Source: Epiperipatus broadwayi (taxonomy: Eukaryota; Onychophora; Udeonychophora; Euonychophora; Peripatidae). From it: 64,000 nt of DNA. The stretch covers positions 9,693,916 to 9,757,915 of the forward strand of contig JAQFVV010006220.1 in assembly GCA_028023455.1 (NCBI GenBank), written 5' to 3'. The translations under genes were made by a program, and so were the position numbers. Below, piece after piece: positions 44,065 to 57,714 of this stretch. The notes under the pieces are model-generated. The model saw nothing but the letters and a program-made list of their open reading frames with translations. It was not told the DNA's origin and made no database searches. Within the stretch, counting starts at the first letter, position 1. Every line of letters begins with the position of its first letter.

Positions 44065-44880
44065 ATAAACCTGTATTAAAATAGTTTGTGATGATAGTAT
44101 TTTAGATAGGATAATATGTTAAACTATTTCCACCCCCTTTCACTAAATGTTGAATGTCTAGAAAATTTTAAACTTTGCCACATATAAATAACTGTTAGTA
44201 ATAACTCATAAAGACAACCCTAGTCAATAATGGTTCAAGTGGTATTATTCCCCCACTCTTCGGGTCTTGCTAGCCTGCCCAGTAATAATGTTAGCATAGG
44301 AATCAAACCTACACCTTTAGATTCTTGAATATCAAATTTTAAGATAACAATGAATCACTGCAAGCATAAGAGTTGAACTTACACTTTTAGATTCTTGAAT
44401 ATCTAATTATAAAGTAACTTAAATCACTATTAGCATGGGAGTCGAACATACATATATCTTTAGAATCTTGAATATCAAATTTCAAGGTTCATTGCTAGCT
44501 TAAGATTTGAACAAACACTGCTAGATTCTTGAATATCGAATTTTAAGGCAATATTGTGCCACTGCCAGCATAGGAATCAAATTTACACCTTTAGATTTTT
44601 GAATATCAAATTTTAAGGCAGCATTACCTTAAATTTTGATATTCAAGAATCTAAAAATGTAAATTTGACTCCTATGCTAGACTAGCAACACCTGAAGAAG
44701 ATCTGAGAATATTACCACTTGAAAAGTTCTATAATCTATTAACCTGTGTTATCTTTGTGTGTTATTACTAAGAGTTGCTTATATTTGGAAAAATTTAAAT
44801 AAAGTTCAAAATTTTCTAGACATTGAACATTTAATGATAGATGATAGAAATAGTCCAAAAATATTATAACTCTGTATATT
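44065..44880. mobile_element. Rearranged, older copy of the palindromic H4 element
   Basis: The left arm (44085-44290) and right arm (44625-44870) match the outer parts of the 8-kb palindrome: GTGATGATAGTATTTTAGAT, ATTTCCAC, CTAGAAAATTTTAAACTTTG and, on the right, CAACACCTGAAGAAGATCTG and TTTAAATAAAGTTCAAAATT. Between them the B-box/body segment is repeated about five times, with variants of TTAGATTCTTGAATATC near 44328, 44389, 44465, 44523 and 44595. Two decayed hammerhead-like cores remain (CUGAAGA at about 44692-44698, upper strand, GAAAA instead of GAAAC). The internal amplification is absent from the young copy. Confidence 0.75.
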
Positions 44881-47039
44881 TTGTCTAATAATAAAGTGAT
44901 AGATTCAAAAACTAAAAAAATCTGAATTGGAGCCAAAATATGTTGGGGATGGTTCAACACCACATGACCTCAAGGATTATCATTACTTTATTTTTTTACT
45001 GTCTTTTTTTGAATGTGCATGTCAAAGAAAATCATAATTATAGAGTTTCATAATTTTCTAGAATAAGTAAAATAATAATAAAAAAATATTTAGGCCTTCA
45101 GAGTTCATAGGAATCTCAAGGGAATGAAATGCCTGAAGAGAATAATTCAAGGACTTTTCCAGAATCTAAAAGAACATTATGTCCCAGAATTCAACCCTTG
45201 CAACATTGAAACAGTACTGCATCTCTGATATCATTCATCTATAAAATAAAGACAATCTACTCAATAAAATTTTTGGAAAGATTTTTGCTGGAATGATGAA
45301 TTCATTTTTTCTATTTCCTCACCTTTTATAAAATAATGGAATCTTTCTTCAGATATGGAGATTAGCATTCTTGAATAGTTTTGTCAAATTAATTTGCAGA
45401 TTGCATGAACACATTAAAAAAAAGTTACATTTAAGTTCTTTCAACATTATTCAAAAAGTAATTATTCCATCAAAATATGGTAATGATTATACAAGTGAGT
45501 ATACCTACTAATTTAATAGGATTATATTGTTTTATATCTGTAACTATTTTCATTTAGTTAAAAAAAGTCTAAAATGAACGATCATCAGTGACTGTATGTT
45601 CATTGTAGTTTTAATCCATCCCTCTGGATTGTCATTGAAAGTTTGCCTTTAAAATCCTATATTCTATATAAAGTTCATATTAAATTTATTACTATATCAA
45701 AGAAAAAAGATTTTCTGTCATATAATCATTATCAGAGGGAAAAAAGTCTGGATTTTTTTCAGTGAATCAGAAACTTTACACTTATGTCAATAGAACATTT
45801 CTTAAGAGAATTCTATATTTCACAGTAATAACATAAAGATTTCCAAATCAAAATTCTTAACTTTAGAACATTAAAGCTGTTGAAAATTATCATGGTTAGC
45901 AGCTTCTTCTATATTAGAAACAACAACTTCTACCAATATGTTTGAAATAGAATCTTTTTTATATGCAACTATCACTTTAACTTGGAGAACAATCTATGAT
46001 TTAGTTAACAATTTTTCACTTATATATATATGTATATTATTATATCTTAATATAATATAATCCATACAAAGCTATTGTTTTGAGTAGGAGTGCATCTATA
46101 TTTTTAAGCGATTTTTTTATCTAAGAATCTATTATGGATAATCATTAAACACATTGTGGTAGATGGATGATAGCCTTTTCTTGGTTCACCCAACAAGTAG
46201 CACAAATTAGTATTTAATATGAATTATTTCCACATGGAAACCAGATTCACCTTAATGAATTTTTGTTTGAAAAACAGCAAATTACTAAAGAAATAATAAT
46301 TATTAACATAATCTCTGATCAATATTATGGGGTATAACTATGTCATAATTACAGAGATAAGGGTCATAAATTCTTGAAATAAAAAATGACTGCAAAATGT
46401 TATCAACAATGTAACTCACTTCAAATACCATGTATATCTTTAACAAAATATTTTCTTTATCTAGAAAATACTATAAAATTACTTCAACTTATATATGAGA
46501 GTATATCAAAATTAAAAATGAAGATGTACTTCTGGAGATTTTCATTCTTTTATTAATATGTATCTTTTTAAATTTGTGGCTTTATATTGATGCCTGATAA
46601 AAACTATTCTAAACATGGTATTTAAAGCAATCTTGTTAAGCAAACAACTTCTATGGAAGCTAAGTTTAAATGATGTTGCATTCTGTAAATAATTTTTATC
46701 TGCAATATTTACAAACCTTCCAATACAAAGTTGCCTTATTTATTTCTTCTACATTTTCCCCATACCTTCTGTTTATATAGGAAATGTTAATTCTCATAGT
46801 AGCTTTTGGATATATTTATATACATGAGCATGAATGGATGAAATAACATGCATTTATTTTATGCTGCCAAGCAAGAAGTATTAGTCTATTAGGAAGTTTT
46901 CTAAAAGTTGTTACATCATTATCTCCACTATATCTAAAAAAAAAATACTTTTTGGAATTCACAAGCCCTATAATTGTAAATTCTCCTATACAATGTGGAA
47001 TTTTAAAAAAGCTAACTGGTATTAACATTCTAAAAGTAT
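44881..47039. other. A+T-rich DNA without supported feature
   Basis: No gene is recognised. Confidence 0.5.
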
Positions 47040-48300
47040 TAAATGGAATATTAACAGAATCTTTCCAATTCTCTCTTGCTGTGGTAGATAGAGCAAGCTT
47101 ATCATATAACTTCTAAATCATTAATAAAGAATATTGAAAATAATTCATTCCAGATTGGAACAAAACTAGTTCTCTTTATAGCCAATATTTGTCTACCAAA
47201 GATCTAGAAATTAATGATTAATTTATCAGATAATTGAATGATGTTTTAAAAAAGTGAAGCCATATTAAGGGGAAACAAGTTCTAATCAAAAGAGTCTAAT
47301 CACTTTTATGTAAACTTGGTTATTGTAAAAGTACTTGTAAAGAAATTACAACTGTCACTACTAATAAGATTGCTGATCTTATATAATAGATTTCTAAATC
47401 AGAATTTAATCTAATAAACCAGTAGACATTGGTGAAATTAAACATGTCACTGATTATCTTAAAACAACAACAAAAAAACATTAGTAGAAAATAGCATACT
47501 TTCTTCCTGGTTTTTACAAAAGTGTAGGATCTAAAGCTAAAGTACAGTTGGCAAAACTTTTCAACAACTTGTTTTATACAGTAGCTATTCCTAAAATTTC
47601 TGCATAAAAGAAAACTATAAAAGTTTTGAAATCAGTTAAATCCTACAATGAATCTAAAAATTATCACCAAATATTATTTGTTGCCTAGAACTATTTAAAA
47701 GAATCATATTACCAAGAATTTTTCCAATAATTATGAACCATCTATTTGTAGAGCAGCAAGATTTAAGCCAGGAAAAAACTGCTTAAGAACAAGTTTTATC
47801 TTTAACAACTTACATTAAAAAAGGTTTTGAAAAAAATTAGTGTTACTTTTATTGATCTAACCTTAGATCATGCTTCTGTTTTTTAAAAAATGAAGTTTTT
47901 CTAAAAGTATTAAAAATTCTTAAATGCTGGAAAATTATTAATTTACTTAATGAAATGCTATCCAATAAAAAATTGAAGATACACTAAATTATTTTCATAG
48001 AAGATGTAAAATGTACAGAACACTCAACTATAGGATTGTTTTTTTACATAATTTATTTAATATATTAATCAATTATCTTCCATTTACAGAATGTAGGAAA
48101 TTAGTCTATGCTGATGACAATGCCTTATCTTCTTAAAAGATATTTTTTCCAGAAGGTGCTCAATATGGGTATGAAAAGATTGAAAATCTTTTCAAAGATT
48201 GTGGTTATTCCTAAATTCCAATTATGACAGTATGCTCAACTTTTTATCTAAACAACAGAGAAACATCTAGTAATCTGAACATAATCTTTTAAAATAAAAG
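47040..48300 (+). pseudogene. Decayed LINE reverse transcriptase, jockey-like group
   Basis: Translated across frames, the upper strand gives FIPDWNKTSSLYSQYLSTKD (47150; the linker before RT) and LLCKLGYCKSTCKEITTVTT (47300). SILSSWFLQKCRI, then a KPGKDpkS-like region, and LPRIFPIIMNHLFVEQQDLS (47712, fingers) with the QEKTA equivalent of PGKNC. QVLSLTTYIKKGFEKN (47795), VTFIDLT-like (motif A, 47850), LKILKCWKIINLLNEMLSNK (47915), YLPFTECRKLVYADDNA (48075; motif C YADD intact). Multiple stops. It belongs to another LINE lineage than the RTE and the 19-kb element. The endonuclease is not recognisable. Confidence 0.82.
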
Positions 48301-48799
48301 ATTAAATTCAATTATATTCCAGACTATTTTGAAGTAATCTTGAATTATAGACTTTTTTATTATCCTTATTTATCTAATGTTAGATCTAAAATAATTTCTA
48401 GAAATGTCCTCATGAAAGGATTGTAATAAAAGCTTTTTAGCATTAGCATTTTCTGCTTGTGAATACTACCACTCTCTTTGGAGAAAAATATACATGTATT
48501 AAACTTCTAATTATTCAATTAAATATTATTATTTACCTCTTTTTTAATTAACCAACTGAAATTAAAAATATATATATAAATGTTTTCAATCTAAGCCAAC
48601 TTGCGTATGAAGTCATATAGGTCTGAAACCATTTCATTATGTATATATGATGTCTTTCATTTTTTAACAACTACAGGCATCTTTATTCTGAAATGGTATA
48701 AAACCAACAAAATATCATATGCCTCTGCATATTGTTTTTTTTAAATATCTCTCTCACATCTACTTAAACCTTTAGTAACTAATAAATGTCAGGCAATAC
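48301..48799. other. A+T-rich DNA without supported feature
   Basis: No gene or structured repeat is recognised. Confidence 0.5.
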
Positions 48800-48814
48800 A
48801 GCTAGAAGGAAGGT

Positions 48815-48950
48815 GTTCTAAAAGTCTAAGTGCACTGTTATAAAATTCAGAGCTCCTCACTGATGAAAGCCATAAGCTTGAAACTAGTCTCAAAATATTG
48901 GATAATGTAGCACTTACAGTAGGTGGCATAGAGATATGAAAAAAATTGCT
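48815..48950 (+). mobile_element. H2 family fragment
   Basis: CTGATGAAAGCCATAAGCTT and GAAACTAGTCTCAAAATATT, then GGATAATGTAGCACTTACAG, match the middle of FB-A (lower strand) and FB-B. The inverted outer arms of those elements are missing. No TSD was resolved. Confidence 0.6.
48860..48889 (+). ncRNA. Hammerhead-like motif, family H2 copy C
   Basis: CUGAUGA (48860-48866), a perfect four-base-pair stem II AAGC-CAUAA-GCUU, GAAAC (48880-48884), UAGUC. This gives the palindromic stem III ACUAGU and a GUC triplet. The core and stems II/III are intact. The adjoining stem I (CCUCA with UCAAA) pairs at one position only, so the motif probably no longer folds as a ribozyme. Confidence 0.5.
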
Positions 48951-50409
48951 ACTGAAACAACAATGAATAAACTGAAACTATGTGATAAAGTCATGTGACA
49001 TATTATTGATTTTAAAGAAAATGTATAAAAAGTAAATCAGACTTGCTAATAACTCAAGATATAGTTTCAGTTTTAAGCTCGTCTCAAATTAAACATACAA
49101 ATTTTATTTTAGAAGATATTTATGAGTATTAAATTACTTTTAAAAAATTAAATGCAATTATCAGTCATTTTTTTAAGCTACCAAATATTATAAAATCTAT
49201 CTGAAAATCCAGTATAAAGTTTGTCTTTTACAAATATGTATCTTGTTTTCTGCCTAGGCATAGAATGCTATAAAAAAGAAATTATTCTCCATAGAATACA
49301 TTCTGGCTCTGTTGGATACTCTGCTTGAAAGTAAAAAAGCTTTATCATAAAAATCCATAATTGCAATCTAACTGTAATTGGCAGCCAATTCTATTGATCA
49401 AATCAAATAATATCAGTTTAAAAAGACGTTCTAGAATGAAAAAACGATATAACCTTGCTAAGTGATCAGTAACATTGTGACAGCCAATATTAGTTATTGC
49501 AAAATCTCTTTGATGTCAATGTAATGAAAAGTAATAATAATCGAATGATTTATTGTTTGGAAGTTGATAAGATGGTCGAACACTATGCTGGAGACTTCAG
49601 AGTATGTCACTTTATCACTGTATGTCAAGATTAATCGTGAAGAACATATCAAAGTGCAGTAATTATTTTCTGTTTTTAGTTAAAGCAACAATAATTATAC
49701 AAGCATGTGAATTCCTCCTACTGAAGAAAAAAATAAAAAAGATTTATATATATAAAATCACATTTTTTGACCAGATATTTTAAATACAGTGTTGTTTTAC
49801 AGCAATTTTATATTAATCAAGACACAATAAGTTATGCTCCAAAATATCTTGTTTTTTAAAAAAATGATGATCTGCAAAGGCAGATATGTATTCAAGAAGC
49901 TGTCATATTTATTGATGAAAAACCATGTATTGATTTTTTTAAGAATGATTTTAATAATTTTGTGACCAGTAAATATATCTTTGATCTGTTAACATAGATA
50001 CTTGTACATTAAAAACATTTACAAATTTATCTACTTTATTAATTTTATCTAAACAATCAAACCTTTTTACTTATTCGTAAGTAAAACAGGATACACATTT
50101 ATACATATATATATTAATTAGAATAGTTTACTTTACAATTTTATTTTACATAATCTAAGTCAGTAAGCTAAATGCGAATTCATTTTTGGTTTAACTCTTA
50201 TAAAATCTAAGCCAGTGGATCATTTTGAAAGTCATGGCTCCTTTTAAGAAAGATATATTTTGGTCATCTCTATTTTCAGAAGTTAGCTTTTAATCATTAA
50301 TTAATAAAATACAATAATACTAAGCATATTTTTAATTTAAAAATTATTATTATAAAATTATTACATTTATTTATAACCTTAATATTATTGTAAAAAATAC
50401 TAAATCAGA
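48951..50409. other. A+T-rich DNA without supported feature
   Basis: No gene or structured repeat is recognised. Confidence 0.5.
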
Positions 50410-50419
50410 GTTTAACTAT

Positions 50420-50878
50420 GAAAAATTTAGTAAGATTTATTGTACCAAGTATACTTCAACGCTTTCACGTCATATTCATGGTTAGTCTGCTGAGAACATT
50501 ATTTTTTTTTTTGCTGATTTGAATGCTATTTGATTTTGGGTTCATTATGTATTGGAGTAGTCCAGCGTTCATTGATGTATAGAGAATCTAAGATGGGGTC
50601 CAAGACTGTTGTTAACTTATCGGTCTTTCATGGTCATGAAAGAGAACATGGCCAAAGTTGTGATTCGATTGTTATTAAAATTGTGTGCGATGAGGGACCC
50701 AATCGCAAACGTAAAATAAAAGAGGTGTGGTTCATTACACAAAAGAAATAAGTAATGAATCAATAATCAAATAGCATTCAAATCAGCAAAAAATTAAATG
50801 TTCTCAGTAGACTAATTATGAATATGACGCGAAAGCATTGAAAGTATACTTAATAAATCTTACTAATTTTTTAATATT
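50420..50878. mobile_element. Inverted-repeat element of about 450 bp with 110-130-bp arms
   Basis: The left arm (50425-50537) and right arm (50762-50870) are inverted repeats with a few indels. Shared blocks are AGTAAGATTTATT, AAGTATACTT, CGTCATATTCAT, CTGAGAACATT and TGCTGATTTGAATGCTATTTG. The middle (50540-50760) is less A+T-rich than its surroundings and holds a 73-codon upper-strand frame (50530-50751, beginning MILGSLCIGVVQR) with no recognisable domain. Flanking AGTTTAACTATGA and ATTTAAACTGTGA could be a diverged TSD. It may be a non-autonomous DNA element or one more fold-back retro-insertion. The unusual core could be captured host sequence. Confidence 0.7.
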
Positions 50879-50890
50879 TAAACTGTGATT

Positions 50891-53800
50891 TAATATTTTT
50901 TACGTTCTTAGTTAAAATGACAGAGTATCAAAATGTAATTATAATCTTAATGTATATATTTTGCAATAATGGTTTGTCATTTAATAAATAATGGTAATTA
51001 AGTGATAACTTTTTATTTTTAATATGCTGTTTTGGTTAATTAAATAATATTGCAACCCTGACTGAATCTTTGTTTAAATTGTACAAAGTTCAATAGCTCT
51101 TTTTATGGTCATGTTTATGTAATCACATTTTGATTTCAAACTCAGAACTTATTGAATTAGCACTTGAAGACAGCCATAAAAAGGATAATCTGGCTGGTCA
51201 AAAACATTGTATAATTAAAGCTAGGATTTAATCCAAGTTAATATTAATGATAATTCAGTATAGTTTAATTTAAAAATAATAACCATGAGATGTTTTTTGG
51301 TAGTTGTGAGATAGATAATATTGTACTATTTGCCATAAAATTCACAATATCTATCTTATTGAGGTCATGTTTTACATTTAATCGTTTGTTATTTATTAAA
51401 GCTTGTTCACAAAGATGGAGGTATATACTTGAAGTCTCTTTCTGATAATTCTGGATAACTTTTTTTTTGTTTTTGATAACAAAAAAAAGAAAGAAAGACA
51501 GTTTTACTTAAAAGCAATTTTTAATGACCTACCTCAGAATAACTGCAAATTTATTTCGGTTTGTCAAATGTGTTGTTTCAGTACAAAATGTATCCATGAT
51601 CCAGTTATTTTAAGATTTTGACTGAGAAAAGTAATGTCTAAAAAAATTCTTAAAACTTTTTACATGTAGGGTAAATATTTCGATTATATAGATTTTTTCC
51701 CCCAGAAATGTATATATATTCAATAAGGGTGAAACTGATTCAAAAACAAAATTTTAAGGTTCCAGCAACTGTTTTAGATCATGGCTTCTATTTTAAGTTC
51801 AACTTTAAAAACATTTGCAGTCATTTTTTAAATCTTAAATTCAGTTCATTTAAGTAAAAAAAAAAAAAAACCATCCTTAACTAGCGAAAAAAAATAATTA
51901 TGAAATACGTATATTGGGGATTATTTATCTTTTCAACATATATGTGCTTGAGTGTATCAGTGTTATTAGATAGAGTGGAGAGTGATGGGTCATCTAAAAG
52001 TCTGTGCTCATATACCCTATATATTACATATATAGACACAGGTATAGAATAAGCCTGTGTTTCAGTTAATTACAACTTTTATAAATTAAACTTTTGCCCC
52101 ATCAATTTAAAAATAGTCTTATTTCATTTTGAAGTTCAAAAATTTGTGATTCAAGTGTTTCCTATAAGACAACTAATAGTTTTTAGTGTGTAGAAAAAGT
52201 TGTTTATGGTAACTTTATATCTCATGGAACTAAAACTTTAAAAGTATGATTAAATGTGCTGGCGATTTAATCAAATGTTTTTAAATGCCAACATTGTTTT
52301 GAAATGATTGTTTCATGACAAATGCAATAACTGCCCAGATTAATTGCATTTAGTATTTCATTTTTACTAAATCTAATCATTCTCGTCATTACTCCTGTCA
52401 TAAATCAGTTCCATCTGTTGAGCACTAATGTAATTTGATGTCATTTCACTTTTTATGAAATCATTTAACCAAGTGAAAAAAGAAGACTAGTTAGAAGAGA
52501 TTTACAAAATATTTTTTTTGATGAATCTTGTCATTATATTTTGTAACGAATGCAAATCATTAAACTAGCATTATAGAAAGTCAGTGTTTTTTTTCAAATT
52601 GTAATGAAAATATTTACTCTTTCAAACTTGTTCAATTGACTGGTTTTTAATATTTATCGACTTTTTTGTGATACAATCATTAACAGTATTTATAACAAAA
52701 TTAATTTTAAATCTTTCACAGCTGTATTTCCAAACTTGTCAAATTCTCTGCAATTTTATGAGACTTTCCTGATATACCTGTAGGGAGAAATACCTTTATT
52801 TGTTGCAATGGCTTATCTATTGTTGCTTTTAGTTGCGGTTCTTTCTATTAGTTCTTGAAACACTTGCAAATTTCATTTGATTTACTGATTTATAATACTA
52901 CTAAAATTAATATTTAAACAAAGTTGTATTATTGAAGATAATCTTTACATAATAGATTGTATGGAATAATTATTTTCATTCTAAATTTCTTATATTATTT
53001 TTGAAGGGTTTTTAGATGTTAATTTGAAAGTTTTTGTTAAAATAGTACAATTAATAATTTTTTATTTTTCAAAAAGTCGCTAAAATAGAACATTTTAATA
53101 CCCAATAATAAATTTAATAAATATTTTTATTTTTATACATCACATTATTTATTGCTCCCTGAAGATATTATAATAATAAATTTATCACTTTTCATTTAAA
53201 ACTTAGTATAGTTTTAAATAATAATTTTAACTATTTACTAAGTAATAAAATATAAGCATTTTTAGAAATTGAGTTTTATGGAGTTCTGATAGTGTATGTC
53301 ATGAGCTTCCAAGAGGTCCTTGGAATACAGTTTTGGAACCACTAATTCAAAATAATAAATTAAAAGTTAATTCAAACTTGGTTTTAAAGTAGCTTAAACA
53401 AATATTATTACTAGATGGTGTGATTTCACTTTACAATGTTTGCAGGGCCTTCCAGAAATTTTGCAGGGCTTCAGGAAAAAGTATCCCAAAATATTTGCAA
53501 AAAAAATTTTTTAAATAAAAAAAATCATAATAATTTCTTAAATATAATTTACAAACACTAAATACAAATAGTTTTGTACTCTACAAAGAATCACAGAAAA
53601 CAACTGCAAACTGGGAACAGTTTTTCCACATGAATACATTGTGCTGCACGGATCGAGTACCCACCCCCTGCAACTATTATTGTATGTGATTATACAATAG
53701 TGAAGAGTGTAGTTCCTGATAAGTGGTTAATTATTCGTAAATAGAATGCTATTTTTATAATTAATTGATCCAATGTGAACTTGTTGAGATTTGTTTTATC

Positions 53801-55080
53801 GCTTATTTGTAACAGAATTACACCTATGCGTTATTTATATCAGTTTAAAATAACCTTGTTTTTTTATTTACATTTTCTTGGAACTTTTTGAATACCCCTG
53901 CATTTTTTTGGACTTATTATTTATGCCAGTATCCATATTTCAGAAACATCAAAAATTCTATTTGAGTATGATGCCGATCTGGAGACTCAGTCTGAAGTCC
54001 AAAAGATGTATATCCTTGTTGGCTCTCAAGACTTAGCTCAAATTGATCTCTGAAAGTATACAGAGAAATTCTGTTCAATAACTATTATTTAAATACATAA
54101 ACATTATTCTAGGATTTATATTTTTGTTACTTTGTAGTCTACAATTTTTAAACAAGTATATAGATGTATTAAAACATGTTGTCTATAATTTCAACCACTG
54201 GTTCTTTTATTTCATTGAAAATATTTTTCTTTAAAGTCAGATTTGTGTTTATTATATAATGTGTTAAATACAAATTTTTGTCTTCATGTTGTGACCAATT
54301 TTTCAAGACTTTTTTTTTCATTGTCAAAATGAAGTTTCATTTAACTTTCCCTTGAATTTTCTTTTTAAAAACTATATTTTGTGTTAACAATCCAAATATA
54401 TCAAATATATTGAAAGACTCTTTTTCCTGATTATGTTTGCAATTAAATATATGAATTTATTGGTAAACAAACATATTTTAATTTGATCCTGCAAAATAGT
54501 CTTGTACTGATATATTTTATTAATAACATAATAATACTCATGGATAACAAATAGATTACCACCAACCAATGAGCAGATAAGATGTTCTTTAGTGCGTCAA
54601 TTGTAATGAAAAGAATCTTGAATTCTTGGGTGTTTCTTGCAAACTTGACCCATCATAGGGACCATCTTATGTATAATATAATGCTATACTTGGGCATAAC
54701 TTTTTTAAAGCAATCTGCATTATATATACATCACACGTGCTATCTTATCCAAGATCCTAAAATATAAATCTTTCACGATATTGAATATTGACTGAAGTTT
54801 ATACTTTGTTCAGTTCCTAACATTTAAAAGACACATATAACAACATCTCGATACTAACTCACCTATATACAACTACTCTAAAAATGATTCATGCATGATT
54901 GCATTTACAATTATATTTTCTTCTTGTATTTATTATGGGGATGTTTGCATAATACTTGAGTTTTCAAATACTGTACACCAAACATTTGTAAATTATTTAA
55001 ATACCTGCTGTGCATCATAAGAACAACTTATTCAAATATACTGCTTCATAATTAGAATATTCTAGTAGCATAAATCAATT
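50891..55080. other. A+T-rich DNA; one dispersed repeat fragment
   Basis: No gene is recognised. 51905-52010 (GTATATTGGGGATTATTTAT, later AGATAGAGTGGAGAGTGATG and GTCTGTGCTCATATACCC) matches the repeat at 58440-58560 and the right part of that at 21650-21740. Confidence 0.5.
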
Positions 55081-55325
55081 ACATACATTATTCATTCATC
55101 TATGAAATATCTATCCATCTATTTCTGTCTGCCTATATGTCTGTATATGTTTGTCTTATATCTATCTGTCTATCTACCTATTCATCTATCTATCTATCTA
55201 TTTATCTATCAATCTATCTATTTATCTGGCTATCTATATACATAGCTAATTGGCTAGCTATCTACCTACCTGTCTGTCTGCTCACCAACTCATCCATTCA
55301 TTCTTTCATCTATATCCAACTATCT
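55081..55325. repeat. Interrupted (TATC)n / (CTAT)n microsatellite
   Basis: Many CTAT/CTGT/CTAC tetranucleotides in phase, longest pure run near 55186-55205. It produces an apparent Y/I/S/L-rich frame (from 55137) that is not a gene. Confidence 0.9.
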
Positions 55326-57710
55326 CCCTTCTATTTAATTTATTTACTGCATGAATATTTATCATTTGCTTATTACTTTAATATATATAGTCTTATGCTT
55401 ATTAATACGAAATTGCTCAAATTAATTTCTACTCTACTATTTACTGTTTTAACTATTAATTTTTATTGTCATGTTTTTTTTTTTTGTCTCTCAAAGAATC
55501 AGTTTTAGTTTTCCTTTTGGCCATCTAAAATATGAGAAATGCTTTGTTTTGTGATTTTTTTCTTATATCTATTTTTAAAATATTTCAAATTGATAATATA
55601 TATAATAGAGTGAGGTATTTGGAAAAAATGCCCAATCTATCACTTTTAATGCTTGAATGTCACATGATCTTCAGGAACTCACCATTTCATTACTTTATTT
55701 CAATTGCTGATATTATTATGAATGATCTAACACATACATGTAGATCATTATTTTTTCCTAGAAGGATGATCATTAAATCAGAACATTTTGATATAAGGCA
55801 TAAACAATTGTTGTAAGTGATCTTGGTAGAGATATCATTTTAGAAAAATATAATATGATAGTATTTATTAATGATATTTGTTCATGAAGAATAATTGTAC
55901 TTAAATATCATTGTAATCTATCATTACTTACCAGTCACATGTTAGAGTATGCAATCAATCGTAGTAAAAATTATAAATATGTTTATAATTGTAAATGTTT
56001 CTTTTTGACAATAAAATTGTTTTCTTTTATTTTCATAATTTTAAATGCCTAACTTAAAAGAAACTGTATTGGAAATTTATAATGTTGCTTGAACTTTTAA
56101 TAGTGAAAACGAATAAGAGTGAAAGGAATGAAAAAAAAAAGCCTTTATAAACTAAGTAACATTAATCAAATTTAGAAAAGTATAATAAAAATTAAACTAA
56201 AATTGTACCTTCACAAGTGCAATTAAATAATAATATTAAAAAACAATTAGTTTCAAAGCGACTTGGTTTCCACTAGAATGAAAATTAAAATTCTTATAAA
56301 ATATTTATATACAGTATATCAAAGAAAAATCAACTAAAAAATCTAAGTCAAAGACTGTAAAACGAAATAAAAAATAAAAAAACTACAATTTTAATGTTGA
56401 AACACGAAACTGCTGAAGTTACCGACAATTTTTAATTGAGTTGAAGGTATAGTCTATTTATTAATCGAATCTACAAAACCAATAATTTTGTAGATTTTAA
56501 CTCTTTCTTAAAATGTCCTCTTTGTAAATTATTACTAGTTGTAACATATATTCTAATTTCTACATTGTTTTTGTGGATAGTCTATTATTGTTTTTATTAT
56601 ATTAATTATTCTGATAGCAGCTTAAAAAAATATTTTGCTAATGAAAAAGTTTATAACTAATAAAAATACAATCATCCTACAATTTATATTATCATTTTAT
56701 CATAAGGCTAGATCCATAAAATAATAAACGTATATATATAACATTGATCTTAAAACTATTATCTATGTGGGTATGAGTGAATATTTAAAAATTTTGCAAC
56801 AATTACAAAAATTTCTAATAAATTGTTTAATGATATTTGTGCACCAATATGCTTTGGTTGAATAAATATTAATTGAAAGTTATTATCTTTCTAGCTTATG
56901 TCTCTGAAATTATGAGTAACATTTATAACCATGTTAACTGGCATAGTTCTTTCAATTCTATTTATCTTATTGTTTTTATTCACTTATATCAATATAGAGT
57001 CTAATCATTGTCAGCATGCATGGATTATCTATTTGAATTTATTGTAACAATGGGATTATGTGGTTGAACAACAATACTTTCATTCTTTAATTCCAAGCAC
57101 AGCATTTCTTTATTTTTTAACTTTTTATGCTTTATCTTTTTTTTTCATAGTTTTTTTCTTCTTCAGGATTTAATGACAATATTGATGATGACTGTCCACC
57201 AATAATTAGTTTATTATTCTAAGCAAAATTGAACTTTCAAGTTATTAGTATAGAAAATAAAATGTCAACCAAGAAAACGAACTAAGACAACTAATAAAAT
57301 AGACAAAAAATTATAATATATACAAACTTTAAAAAGCATCAAAAGAACTTATGTCAAAGATAACAACAAAAACAAATTTCCCAAAAAAATTGGATACAAA
57401 TAATATCAAGCATATAGAGATAATGAACTAGTTATTATTTATAACAATCAAAACTAATCTCAATTAAATTCCCAAACATATATTAAAATATTAAAAACAT
57501 TTGAAAAGTTAAATAAATATTGATAATAAAAGATTTAATTCATGCATATCTTCATAAATGTTAATAATAAATCAAAGTGTAGAAATAAATGAAGATGGGT
57601 ATTAGATATATATTTAGACTTTTATCATCATCATGTTTTGTGCTTTTAGAAAAATGCAAGCCTTATTTATACTTTTCTGAATACATTTATTTGTTAATAA
57701 CATCATTGTA
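55326..57710. other. A+T-rich DNA without supported feature
   Basis: No gene, RNA or structured repeat is recognised. Confidence 0.5.
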
Positions 57711-57714
57711 AATA

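Noticed and set aside
55137-55508. 123-codon Y/I/S/L-rich frame with membrane-like composition
   Set aside because: Its first half is a translation of the TATC microsatellite.
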